64,000 nucleotides of DNA. It comes from Capra hircus (Eukaryota; Chordata; Mammalia; Artiodactyla; Bovidae). A program made the position numbers and the translations under genes. How positions within the stretch are numbered: position 1 is the stretch's first letter; each line of letters begins with the position of its first letter. Shown in pieces: positions 46,639-58,561 of the stretch. Location: contig NC_030811.1 of the NCBI RefSeq assembly GCF_001704415.2, forward strand, positions 51,883,591 through 51,947,590. Direction: 5' to 3'. The notes below the pieces were generated by a model. The model had not been told where the DNA came from and searched no databases. It was given only the letters and a program-made list of their open reading frames with translations.

Positions 46639-47705
46639 AAATAGGGTATAGAGAGGCTGAAATAGAAGAGAAAGGTCATTTTTGGTGCCTGCCAGTAAGG
46701 CACTGTGTCAGCTAGCAGGAACCAACAAACAAACAGGGGAAGTGGGCTGTTGGCAAGCTGACCTCAGGCCCACCAGGAGGACACAGACAAGGTCTCACCA
46801 TGAAAGTGACAGAGGTGTATCATGGACAGTATGAAGACAGCTCTTCACCATTTCGGGTGTCCTTCTGGACCGCGCCACTTTTCATTCTTTTTGAATATTC
46901 TCTAAGGGAGCCAACCTTTGTTTGCAGGGCGGGTGAAATCTAGTTCTAAGAAATGTCCCAAGTCACCCACTGAGCTCTTTTAAAAAGGGTCCTACAGGGC
47001 ACCCTGGACTCTCTTACCAGTTGTCATCAGGTTGCCAAACAGAATAGGTTCTCTGAGTTTCAAACCTTGCAGCTGAGCTAAGAAGGGCTGGCCAGCAAGC
47101 AGGTGCCCGTGAGGGGTGAGTGTCCAGACTCAGAGAATCAGACCTGCTCAGTCCTGTGAAGGTGCAGGGGAGCCTGGAGCGGGGGGTGTGAGTGTCCTGG
47201 CTTGTCCTGCCCGTCACCCTCTTGTGTCTCCTGGGAGATGGCTGTCAGACTGGGTTCCTCAAGGCTGGGCTGCTCTAACTGTCCTCAGACCCCAGTACCC
47301 AGCATGGTGTGCACGCTGAGCAGGGCTCCGCCAGTCCTTGTGGATGAAGGCATCTACGGCAGAGGCCCTAAGCACTGGAAGGATGGAACCACATGGTACA
47401 ATGCACACGGGGATCTGTATGTAACATGCAGACTCTGTGCTTCGTATTATGCTTATGCAATACACGCTACAACTTGTATTTGACAAAATAAGGGGAACAG
47501 CGACAATGCCATGAGGGAGCACCATCTGTACGGTGCACGTACACAACAGCTCTATCTCCCATTAAACCTGATGAACACAACTACGGAAACCAGCTGGATC
47601 CCAGCCAGAGGCTGCGCTGGGGCAGGCAATTCAGGGACTTGGGAGCAGGCCGCCTGTATCAGGATCTGGCTCTGTTATTACCATCTGGTGCCCTCTACCA
47701 GATTC

Positions 47706-47855
47706 CTCTGTCCATGGGATTTTCAAGGCAAGAATACTGGAGCAGGTTGCTGTTTCCTCCTCCTGGGATCTTCCCCACCCAGGGATCAAACCCACATTTC
47801 TTGAGTCTCCTGCATTGGCAGGCAGATTCTTTATCACTGTGCCACCTGGGAAGCC
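47706..47855 (-). repeat. Bov-tA SINE fragment, antisense
   Basis: TCCTCTGTCCATGGGATTTT … GGATCAAACCC … TGCCACCTGGGAAGCC. Confidence 0.8.
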
Positions 47856-47941
47856 ACTCTCAGACTCCATATTCCACCTTCAACTCCTCATCTGTAACAT
47901 GGAAAAACACTGGAACTAACTTCATAGGGCTGTGGTGAAGA

Positions 47942-48057
47942 TGGAGAAGGAAATGGTGGTCCACTCCAATACTCTTGCCTAGGAAACCCCATGGACAAAG
48001 GAGCCTGGCCTGCTACAGTCCATGGGCTCACAGGAGTTGGATAGTAGACTTAGCAAC
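47942..48057 (+). repeat. Bov-A monomer, sense
   Basis: TGGAGAAGGAAATGGTGGTC … CCTGCTACAGTCCATGGG. In inverted orientation to the SINE 86 bp to its left. Confidence 0.75.
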
Positions 48058-48182
48058 TATACCATCACCACTAATATGTATAAAGTGGTTACATTAATTT
48101 GTGGCATACAGTTCTGTATTATATTAGCTCTGGATGGTATTATTGTTTTGATCAGTAATTTTAAACTGTCTAGACTTGAAAG

Positions 48183-48698
48183 TTATGACCAACCTAGATA
48201 GCATATTCAAAAGCAGAGACATTACTTTGTCGACTAAGGTCCATCTAGTCAAGGCTATGGTTTTTCCTGTGGTCATGTATGGATGTGAGAGTTGGACTGT
48301 GAAGAAGGCTGAGAGCTGAAGAATTGATGCTTTTGAACTGTGGTGTTGGAGAAGACTCTTGAGAGTCCCTTGGACTGCAAGGAGATCCAACCAGTCCATT
48401 CTGAAGGAGATCAGCCCTGGGATTTCTTTGGAAGGAATGATGCTAAAGCTGAAACTCCAGTACTTTGGCCACCTCATGCGAAGAGTTGACTCATTGGAAA
48501 AGACTCTGATGCTGGGAGGAATTGGGGGCAGGAGGAGAAGGGGATGACCGAGGATGAGATGGCTGGATGGCATCACTGACTCGATGGACCTGAGTCTGAG
48601 TGAACTCCGGGAGTTGGTGATGGACAGGGAGGCCTGGCGTGCTGCGATTCATGGGGTCGCAAAGAATCGGACAGGACTGAGCGACTGAACTGAACTGA
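48183..48698 (+). mobile_element. BovB, 5'-truncated (516 bp)
   Basis: Encodes the C-terminal BovB region (CESWTVKKAES, then WTARRSNQSILKEISPGISL). Target duplication AGACTTGAAAG at 48172-48182 and 48699-48709. Confidence 0.92.
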
Positions 48699-49949
48699 GA
48701 CTTGAAAGAAATGACCAGGTATGGACAAAGCCAGCAAGAAATCATCAGGTTTGAGTCGTCTGTCTAAAATGAATGGACAAAAATGCCTAAGATATAGTTT
48801 GCCTTTTTAATACAACGGATGAGAATACTGCTTTCTCATGCTGTCAGAAATAAACAAATGGCTGATTCAGGGTTATATGGCTGAACTTATTTTTCATTAT
48901 TTCACCCACAGTCCTGGAGACCTGGGAGTGAAAGAGACACGCAATCTCTCTGCCTTCAAGGTGCGCAGTGAGATGAGGGCCCCCCAGTGGCTCATTTCTG
49001 CATGGTGGGTTCCTGCAGCGAGGGCGTGCCCTGCTCTCAATAATGTGAATTCTGGAAACAATGGGAGCAGCCTTCTCTGTGGTACAGAGGCACTTGCCAG
49101 GGCTGGTTACAGGAATGGTGTTTTCCTTTCTAACTACAGATTTAATGCGTTATATGTACAAGCAGGGTGGATATTTTTATGCCAAGAGAAAGTTCAGAGG
49201 GTAGGGTTGGGAAAAGGAGGATGATGGACATCAAGAAGAATGATGCAATAATTAAGATAAGAAATAATTAGGGTCCATTGGCAAAAACCAGTTTCTGCTG
49301 CATCAGAGTAATCGTTTCTTTCAGACCCTGCTGAGGACGTGAAAACGCGCCACCGCAGAAAATATGGTGTGCTTCTCTGGGGAAGAATGTCATGAAGAGT
49401 CACTGAAAGTTCACAGGAATCTCAGAGATCTCCCATAAAAGCTTTGTTTCACACTTTGTCCCATGTGGAAACTACAGCCTGGGCCACATGAAAAACGAAT
49501 TTTATGAGAGCACTTCTGATTTTTAAGAAGGCTATTTGGCTTCATAACAGGGCAGCTTCCCGAGAGCCCCGGGATGTCATTTTTACATATTGCACATAGC
49601 AGGCTGCCTCCATAATCGTCAGGGCCACACTTAAACCTGGTAAAACGTTGCTTGAGTGACAAACCTCGACAAAAGCGATTGGGAGAAACTGCAGGGGTAA
49701 GAACTTCCCGGTCAAAGAGATTGTGTTAAGTGTGTTATAAAAAGTAGTCTGATTTTTTGCATGAGGGTTAGGGGTCGAGTGAGATGAGGACAGCGTGGCT
49801 TCTGCTTCTGGCATTTTCCATTCCCTACACGATTATTACCCAGCTTCTCCTGGGCTGCACTGTTGCGGCAAGCCTTGAAGTCCAAGGTCGCAGAGTGAGC
49901 ATCCAGTGACCTTGATGATGCTTTCTCCTCTATTTCTATTTTTCTGGCA

Positions 49950-50140
49950 ATATCTCACATGACCATGAGCACACACTTTGGAGCCCAACAGCCTGGATCC
50001 CAATGCCACCTCCTTCACCAATTGTTCACTGACCTTGGGCCACTCGCTCAAGTTTTCTTTGCCTAAGAACCCACATCAGACAATTCAATGAATCAACATC
50101 TATGTAAGTGCTTAAACCAGCACCTGCCACTCAGCACTCT
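49950..50140 (+). repeat. MIR SINE
   Basis: TTTGGAGCCCAACAGCCTGG … CACTGACCTTGGGCCACTCG, the MIR core in sense. Confidence 0.65.
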
Positions 50141-50705
50141 CTGTTAGTATTCTCAGAACCCCAGGAGCAGCAGGGGTCTATGAAGTTGCCTGGTTTCCCC
50201 TGCCCACTCTCACTCCTGCATCCATGGCTGGTTCTTGCCCCATGGGTTAGTGACCCTCAGGCCCAGCTCCCATGTTCCATGCAGGGCTGCTTCCTGCCCT
50301 CCTGCCTCTCCTTCTGGCCTGCTCTCGCCTGTGTGTTGGCCACCTGGCCACTGTCCGCTAGATTCACCTTCCCTGTGTGCTGTTGTGGGTCAACCCCCCT
50401 GTGCTTTCTCCACTTTGGACAAGAATGTGGTCTGCCACGGCCTGGCAGTGGACTCCCCTGGCTACCCTGTCCTAGTCCATCCTGCAGATGTTCTATGACA
50501 AAGACACGATGCCACATCCCTGGAAGGCTGGCTTCCTTTCAGTTGATCAGCGTTGATTTCAGAAGTGGCTCTGAGTTCTCTCTGTGGCTGTAACGTCATA
50601 TGCATTAACTCTGGCCGCGAGGGGCTGCTTGGTGACGGGAACATGGTTCTTAAACTCAGAAGCCAAAATTCAGATCCTCTTTGTGGGATCCTAGGGAACA
50701 TACCT

Positions 50706-50732
50706 GGAGAAGGCAATGGCACCCCACTCCAG
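50706..50732 (+). repeat. 27-bp Bov-A piece
   Basis: GGAGAAGGCAATGGCACCCC and a few following bases match the start of Bov-A. It sits next to a full antisense Bov-A2. Confidence 0.55.
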
Positions 50733-50749
50733 CAGTTAGCAGGGAACAT

Positions 50750-51022
50750 GCTGCTGCTGCTAAGTCGCTTCAGTCGTGTCCAACTCTGTGTGACCCCATA
50801 GACGGCAGCCCACCAGGCTCCCCCGTCCCTGGGATTCTCCAGGCAAGAACACTGGAGTGGGTTGCCATTGCCTTCTCCAATGCATGAAAGTGAAAAGTGA
50901 AGTGAAGTTGCTCAGTCGTCTCCGACTCTTAGTGACCCCATGGACTACAGCCCACCAGGCTCCTCCGTCCATGGGATTTTCCAGGCAAGAGTACTGGAGT
51001 GGGGTGCCACTGCCTTCTCCAC
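50750..51022 (-). mobile_element. Bov-A2 SINE, complete, antisense
   Basis: CTG-rich start, two reversed Bov-A units, end TGCCTTCTCCAC. Target duplication AGCAGGGAACAT at 50738-50749 and 51023-51034. Confidence 0.92.
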
Positions 51023-52559
51023 AGCAGGGAACATACTGGTCTCCTTTAAGCCCTGTTACTCCACTTGAAAAAAGAGGCCTGCAGCAGGATTGGCCAGTGG
51101 AGTGAGGACTGAGCTGGAACACAGAAAAGGCTTTTCACGGTGCCCAGCAGAGGACGAGCTCAGCACAGACCTGGTCACACGACCTCTTCCCTCCTTGTCC
51201 AAAATAGAGGTGGTGGGCTCCTTCCTCTCCTCCATCCTTGCCCCTCCCCAGGTCACTTCAGGGTTCCCCGGACACAGGCATTGTTGTACAGAAATCCTAC
51301 ACATGCAGAGTGCTTCCTCTCAATGTGTTTACAGTACGCATGTCACGCTTAACCGAATGATGCCATGTAAGTGCCACATGGTGATAAACAAGATGTTTTC
51401 CCACGGCTTAGTAACAAGACTAAGGGTTTATTATTAGACATCTATTGATAGTTGAAAACAGGAACAGTTCTGGCCTAATAAACCACACCTACTGGTCCCC
51501 AGACAGGCTGCAACAGAAGTAACAAAAGATCTGTTTGCCTGGCCCAAACTCACACGGAAATGTGATGGATGATATATTTACAGTTTGGATTCCAAAATCA
51601 TCAGGCACTTGAATTCTATTGTGCCTGTTACTGCCTGTGACTGGTCTGGATGGGAATTTTTAATATAATGGATGAGGATGGACCAGAGATTTCTGGGACC
51701 CTAGACAGCTATATCTTGAAGGCACCAAAGTGGACACGCAGAACTGTGGCATAAACAGACTCCTCCCCTTCCTCTCTAGAGTCTCCAAGATAGACTATCA
51801 AACTGCAGCAGAGGCTTCTGTTTGGGTGGCTTCCTTGTGTGCAAATCCCATGGAGGTGGGGTGGGTGCTGAGGAACTGCTTCTGGCCCATTTTCCAAAAT
51901 GATTCGGGACAGAGCAGGTCAGGAAGACGCCCCACCTGCCATTTTCATGTGGGAGGAAGAAGGCTTTGTCCATAAAAAACAAAAAATAGAAACCCGGTGA
52001 CATAAGATACCATCTCACTGTCCTTTTGCCATTTATTTCATGTTTACAGTTAGGAAATGGTATTTCTGTACCAAGATCTGATCCTCTATGCAAAATAAAG
52101 GAAGACTTTATTTGGAATTTCTGTATTTTGTCTTCCGAGGCCCTCCACAAGCTGGCCCCAGCCCTCTAGCCTCATTAAGAGAGCCCCCCACCCCCACGCC
52201 TGCCCCCAACCCGTCAGCTTCGGGAACGGCAGGAGGTGTTTTCACAGCCCTAACTCAGCATCTCCCTCAGCTCCTGCCCTACTCCCTTGCTCTGGCCTCT
52301 ACCTGCTCCTGTCATGAATGCCTGCCAGCTCTGCTTTAGGTTCCCAAAGAGCCTGGGCTGTTTTGAGCTTCTCTCCGACACCTCTAAGTCCTGAGTGTAC
52401 CGTCTGCACTTACTTTCCAACTGACTTTAAAACGCCCACGCTTGGCCTTTATAAGCTGTCAATGCTAGGTCATAAAAGGATACCTTGCAAGACCTTGCAA
52501 GGATACCTGGAAACAACCTCAGGTCTTTTGTGCCCATCTCCCCTGTTACGGGGACGTCA

Positions 52560-52680
52560 CTGAGGACAGATGCACTGAGGCTGGGGGAGGTGACCTGTCC
52601 TCGGTCACATATTTAGCAAAGGTCCAGGCAAGGGCAAAACTCCAACAGCCAGGTCCTGGACTCCTCCCGAGGCTGATGTC
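52560..52680 (-). repeat. MIR fragment, antisense
   Basis: TGCACTGAGGCTGGGGGAGG … TCGGTCACATATTTAGCAAAG, a reversed MIR. Confidence 0.55.
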
Positions 52681-53583
52681 CTGTCAGTGGCTTGCCTGAG
52701 TTAAACATATAGAAAACCCATCATTTGCAAGCCAGACAACAGAAACTTCCATGTCACAGGGACGGTTCATGATACTGAAAGAGCAAGTTCTGGAAACTAC
52801 AGGTTGAAATCGATGCTTCTCAGGTAGTTTCGACAAGTCCACATGACCCCCAACTATGATCTGTATACACAGATTCAGAATCACAAATATTCAAGGAGTA
52901 GGAGGTTAACACACTTCTCTCTAAATGTCACTCTAATGTCAAGGGAAAGATGAAGGTAAGAATGTTCAATTCTAAGTTCTCACGCCACCAAACAGCTTTA
53001 CTGCCCCATCCTCCTCCTCCTCTGCTATGGAGTCTGATTTGTGGCCGGCACTAAACCCAGATGATCCATTTTTCAAATCCATCCTGGCCCAGAGGCATAA
53101 GGTCGACTTCAGAGAGGCAGCCAGTGCTGTGTGCCAAAGGAGGGTGATGTTTGCAAATGTGATTATTACAACCCTAGCCAACTTCCCATTTTTCAACTCA
53201 CGTCTACTAACTACTTCTTCCCTTGAATTGGTTTTCCCCTATCAGGAGGATGATCCTTTTTATCCAAAGACAAACCAATGACTCTTTGCAAGTCCCATAA
53301 GCCATATGTCATCCACAGATTTCCTAATGGGATAATCCACTTGTCACAGACTATAAAGGAAGCATTTTCCAGTGGCCTAAATGAGGATTAATGAACTAAT
53401 ATTCAGCGAACCTTTGGGGAGACACAAGAAAACCTCTGGCGTGGGCAACGTCATCAGAACCCAAGCAACCTGCACACTGCATTTATGAGAGGCCCTTTCA
53501 GAAGGCTTCAGAGGCATAACTTTCAAGTTTTAGCATCCAGGAGAAACACATGGCTATTTTTTTTTTTCTAAAAGGTGAAAGTG

Positions 53584-53690
53584 GGGAATTCCTTGGTGGT
53601 TCAGTGATTACAACTCCATATTTTCACCGCAGGGGGACTGGGTTTGATCCCTGGTTGGGGAACTAAGATCCTGAAAGCTGGGGGGTGCTC
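53584..53690 (+). repeat. CHR-type SINE fragment
   Basis: GGAATTCCTTGGTGGTTCAG … GGGTTTGATCCCTGG … AACTAAGATCC, the CHR head only. Confidence 0.75.
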
Positions 53691-53724
53691 CCTACACCCA
53701 CTGCCAGTAAATCAAATAAAATAC

Positions 53725-53798
53725 TTGGTTGGCCAAAAAGTTTGTTTTCTACAACATCTCATGGAAAAAACCCTAACAAACTTTTTGGCCAACCCAAT
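53725..53798. mobile_element. Mariner-type MITE, 74-bp hairpin
   Basis: Left end TTGGTTGGCCAAAAAGTTTG and right end CAAACTTTTTGGCCAACCCA are near-perfect inverted repeats of about 22 bp around a short middle. This is the ruminant mariner-derived miniature element. TAC occurs at both flanks. Related copies in cattle are the source of the large miR-2284/2285 family, so this copy could fold into a microRNA-like hairpin. No transposase is encoded. Confidence 0.8.
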
Positions 53799-55649
53799 AC
53801 AAGGTGAAAGTTTAGAAAGCGAAACCACAAATGTAAATGATATGATGGTGCCAATCTTTTGGGGTGGGTTTCAGAACGAATGTATGAAGTTGTGGTTCTG
53901 CCTCATGATCAAACGGAAACTCATCACAGGCATGTGCTCTGTCAGCAGGAGGCACCGCAGAAAATGCAGCCGAAATCTGTGCCTCTAGGGTCTAAAACAA
54001 ACTGCTGTCAGATCAGGGCACTGGGTGCTGCTGGGGCCTTCTAGTTAGAGTGCCGCAGACTCTGGAAGTCATTCTGCATTCTCATATAAATGTTGCCCCC
54101 ACAACCACTCTGTGAGTTGCAGAAAAAGTTCTTTCAATAATGAACAGCCGTCTGTTCCACAGAGCACAGGAAAAACACGATAAACCGAGTCACACACCTT
54201 GGCTGTAAACATATTCTTACACGAGATTGCTACAACTCCATATAAAGAAAACGCAGGCTCTTAACCACCCGCAGAACTCTAGCAACAACGAGAAAATGCA
54301 CAAGGTTTCCTGCAATTAAGCCGCAGTGTTTTACAGTGCAATTTTATTTATACCTGAAAGAGAGTAAATAAATAAATATATAAAAGGTTGCACAGACCCC
54401 TCCCGCCCAAGGCTTATTCTGCAAATTAACTTTGCAGTCATAAAACCCGTGCCAGCTGGACTCTTTCCCCTGGTCCTCTGTGGCACAGGCAGCAAAAGCA
54501 GGTATATAGCTGAGAAAAAAACAAAGTCGGGCATTTTCCACCCTCAGCCAGGGATGTTAATTGAACTTTGGCTCATGTTTAAAGATTTCTCTCTTCATGT
54601 TCAAGAAAGAATTAAAAACAGTTGAGCTGGGGGAAAATGAACATCTGTTACTGACTTACACTCACAACCACAATGAAAAACATTCATAATTAAAGCAATT
54701 TTGCATCCCTCCAAGTTAGAGCTGTAATGTTGGGTTAAAAATATAAACGTGGAGGCTCCTCATTGTCTTCAGGGCTTGCTTCTTACGGCTGCTTGTAAAA
54801 AAGGTAGTTTATGCTGGGTTGAATATTTTTTTCCGCTGGAATAACAATCTCAGGAAACAGATTTGCGTAGAAAGATAGGGGATGACAACACAGAGCACCT
54901 ACACAATTGAGCCCCATTTTATGAAGCTATGAAACAGTAGTCAAGAAGTGTTTTATATTTGGGAGTTAAATACACTTTACGGCTGTGTAAAAAGCCAGAG
55001 CCATTTTGGGCCGAACATAAACATTCCAATGTCTGCGAGGTTTACTTCTGTTTGAGCCAGTGGGCAGGTTTCTATCAACCGGGAGGGATTCGTGGGTGAC
55101 GCAGAACAGTGCTGGAAAGTCTTCCACATCAAGTCATTTCCCGTCGACCATGCAGAAACTTCATCAAGAAAACCAAATCTATTTCCATACCCTCACCCTG
55201 GCTATTGAAAAAAACCTCCTCCCTGATAGATCAGCCCCCAGCCTCTTTGCCCTCCCAGTCATCTTCCTTCTGCTGCTTAGTTAACATTCCCCCAAAGAGC
55301 CTCATAATATCACTCTTGTTTGATAGCAAGAGTTGCCTCTTTTATTAAAAATGTTTCCCCACTGCCAAGTCTATTAAACACAAATTCCTTAACCTAGCAT
55401 TTAAGGTTCTTATACCCAGATGTATGCTCTGTGAGTCCAATACACTAATCAAATTGGTGTGGAAACCATCACTGGTCCCCAAACCATCTCTGTGTTACCC
55501 AGCTAAGTCTGGGATCTTGGAATATACAACCCCCACCCTCTAACCCTTATCTGCACTCATCCTTAAACACCTCACTGCAAAGCGACTTTCCCCAGGTAAT
55601 GAAATGCTAACTGAATTGTTGCCAAGTAAAAGTGACTTCTTTGACCACT

Positions 55650-55815
55650 ATAAACGTAATTTAAGGCTCTCAGGTTCAGGGTCTGATAGGAACTTTATTT
55701 CCACACTCATCTTCCTTTGCAACTAGATTTTTATCTCCCTGAAGGCACTGATCTTTCTTCACTCATCTCTGCATCTCCTGCAGACCTCAGCACTGGATCT
55801 GCCAGTCATAGTCAT
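55650..55815 (+). repeat. L2-like 3' fragment
   Basis: Degenerate L2 3' pattern (TTTTTATCTCCCTGAAGGCAC … TCTGCATCTCCTGCAG). Confidence 0.4.
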
Positions 55816-57110
55816 TAGACCCAGCTTCCTGGCCATCTACCTTCTAGAGAGTTGGTATAACATTTTTAAATTCTTGTCTGATATACTGCTAAGGTATATG
55901 CAGATACTTTGGGTCAAGTATTATATGGACTAAAAATCAGTCATACTTGCCTTCCATCAACATAACATGTAATTTGATCAAACAGATTTGCCAGGCATGG
56001 GAATATAATTGGAATGGCCATCTTAGTTTGTCCCTTTTCTTGGTCAGGGTGACAGGAAATGAAATGACATTATTTTGGAATAATCTTAAAACACAGTGTC
56101 AATGAGCTTATCTAAAAGTTCAGCATCACTTTGCCTGCTAAAGGTCTAAGACCACTGCTCAAGAGGATTGGTCCCATCTTGCAGTGTGTCTGTGGGCTCA
56201 AGCCAGCTCCCTGACCACAGATTCCAGCCCAGAGAGGAGATGAGGCCAGGGAAACCCCAGGGAGAGGCGGGGAGAGGGCAGAACACTGTTATATACTTAA
56301 CAGAACATGGAGGTTTTTCTGAGGTTTTGGAAAATAAGTCTGGACAGTCTTCTCTCAAAGTGGTATTGATTCAGCACACCTTTCCCTTCCCTTGCCACCC
56401 CCTCAGGGATGAAAACCAGAAGTGCCGAGGGAGCTGCGATGTTATTCCTGGCCCCGATGCGCAGGAAGGGCCATAAATCTCTCAAGAAAGCCCAGGCTTG
56501 CGGGATTTCCAGAACCAACCCACAGATTTATGAGGACCAGACCATTCAGACAGATATCAGAGTCTTGGGTTCTTAGGAAAAACATGAATATACAGGAACA
56601 TTCCCGTCATTTTGGGAAATACTACTCTTTCAAGGGTTCCCCACTTATTAGGATATGCCTGACATCGTGGGAACATCATCAAAATAGCGCAGCCTGAACC
56701 AGGCCGGTCAGCAAACCTTTAGTTGGATGACCTATCGGGGGAAGTGGCCTGTGATTCACTGGGGAAGGAGAGATGGGACAGATGGTGTGGGCAACACAGG
56801 TTTTACATCTGGGCAGCACTATTGCTCAAATGGCCTTCAGACCATCACGACTGGCCCTGGCAACTGTGAGACAGAGCAGCGGTTCACAGACGACGTCCCT
56901 GGACTCGCAGTGGGCTGGCAGTGCTAAAGGTACCTGGGAGCTGCTGGAAGCTGCCAACTTCTGGCTCTATTTCTGGAATTTGGGCAGGTACCAGGAATCC
57001 ATATTTTTAAGATGCTCCAAGGTCACTGAGAGAGTCAGGGAACTCCTGAAATACAGTGTACCACGACAGAGGTGGTTGGTGGGTGATTTAAGGTCATGTT
57101 TTGATTCTAA

Positions 57111-57285
57111 GGGCTTCCCTGGTAGCTCAGATAGTAAAGAATCTGCTGGGTCGGAAAGATCCCCTGGAGAAGGAAATGGCAACCCATTCCAGTATTCTTG
57201 CCTGGAGAATTCCATGGACAGAGAAGCCTGGTCCATGGGGTCACAAAGAGTCAGACACGACCAAGTCACTTCATTTTCTTTTTTC
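57111..57285 (+). mobile_element. Bov-tA SINE, complete
   Basis: GGGCTTCCCTGGTAGCTCAG head and Bov-A, with target duplication TGATTCTAA (57102-57110, 57286-57294). Confidence 0.9.
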
Positions 57286-57689
57286 TGATTCTAAAAGAGA
57301 ATTCCTGCTTGTGCGCCACCCTAGAAAACCTGCTCCTGTGCCCCAACCCCCAACCCAGGAAACGGTTCCACCGTCCACTCAGTTGTTCCGGCAAAGAACC
57401 CAGGAGTCACTCTTCTCTTCCCTCCTCCGGATGCTCATGCAAGCCCTCCAGGCTCTGTTCCAATGTATCCTGAGTCCACCCACGTCCCCTCATTATTCTG
57501 GTCCCATTATTGCCATCTCTCCCACTGCTTCAGTGGATATCCCCACCCAACATTCATTCATCTGTCAGAATAATCTTTTAAAACTATAAACCCAACCATG
57601 ACAGTCTCCTGCTTAAAATCCTCCAACAGCTTCACATTACACAACTGGGCAAACTCTTGTCTCCTGGGCATTTTTCTCCCTCCCCACCC

Positions 57690-57900
57690 ATTTGAACCAG
57701 CCAGCTGAATACACTCTCTTCTTTTTCATCTGGCTAGGAGGTACTCATTCTTAACACTCACGTTGGCTATTATTCCCTCCAAAAAGCCTCCTGTGACTCC
57801 CCACCCCAAGGCTGTGTACACACCAAACTTGACTCTATCAGGCAACCTGGCATTCTGTGCAGATTTCATCATCTGTCTCCTGAAAACAAATATTCTAGGA
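57690..57900 (+). repeat. L2-like 3' fragment
   Basis: CAAAAAGCCTCCTGTGACTC (57779-57798) and surrounding C/T-rich sequence fit the L2 3' region. Confidence 0.45.
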
Positions 57901-58004
57901 GCAAAGGAGTTCCTTAGTATTGCTGAAGGGCACGTAAATGGATCACAGTCCTATATCACATTGTCAGGAGTCAGAGAGAGGACAGCTCACAGGAGCGCGC
58001 TCCG

Positions 58005-58130
58005 GGGAAAGGCAGAGCTGGGTTAAAATCCAGATACCCAATCTTACTATGTGCCCTCGGGTAAGTCAGTTAACATCTCTGAACGTCTGGTTTCCATTCA
58101 TATATAAAATGGGAACGTGAATAACATGCT
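58005..58130 (+). repeat. MIR fragment
   Basis: ACTATGTGCCCTCGGGTAAG … TTAACATCTCTGAACG … AAAATGGGAACG, MIR in sense. Confidence 0.7.
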
Positions 58131-58139
58131 TGGCAAAGC

Positions 58140-58290
58140 ACCCAGGAGTCGGGAAGATCCCCTGGAGGAGGAAATGACAACCCACTCCAGTATTCTTGCC
58201 TAGATAATCCCATGGCCAGAGGAGCCTGGTGGGCTACAGTCCGTTGGGTTGCACAGAGCTGGACGTGACTGAGCGACTCAGCATGCACAC
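58140..58290 (+). repeat. Bov-tA SINE fragment
   Basis: GGGAAGATCCCCTGGAGGAGG … GACGTGACTGAGCGACTCAG. Lacks most of the tRNA head. Confidence 0.8.
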
Positions 58291-58297
58291 GAAGCAA

Positions 58298-58561
58298 GAA
58301 CACATTCCAGGTGCCCTGATGCAGAGACTAACCCTGCATTTCTTACTCCTCCAGGCGGGCACACAGCGCTAATTCTAATGCCCCACGAACACATTCCAGG
58401 TGCCCTGATGCAGAGACTAACACTGCATTCTCACTCCTCCAGGCGGGCACACAGCGCTAACTCTAATGCCCCATGAACACATTCCAGGCATCCTGATGCA
58501 GAGACTAACCCTGCATTCTCACTCCTCTAGGCGGGCACATAGCGCTAACTCTAATGCCCCT
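58298..58561. repeat. 88-bp minisatellite, three copies
   Basis: Three head-to-tail units of 89, 88 and about 87 bp start at 58298, 58387 and 58475 with GAACACATTCCAGG and end in CTAATGCCCC. They differ at only a few positions. The array begins just after a Bov-tA fragment. Confidence 0.93.

Noticed and set aside
48124..48576. 150-residue open frame on - strand (MMPSSHLILGHPL…)
   Set aside because: Antisense reading of a sense BovB. The same phrase recurs opposite every BovB copy.
50108..50593. 161-residue open frame, Cys/Pro/Leu-rich
   Set aside because: Lies in JAZF1 intron 3 in GC-richer unique DNA. No family recognised and no splice or conservation evidence. Overlapping frames on both strands suggest chance.
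58298..58561. CRISPR-like array
   Set aside because: Three directly adjacent 88-bp units without unique spacers, in a mammalian intron. It is a minisatellite.
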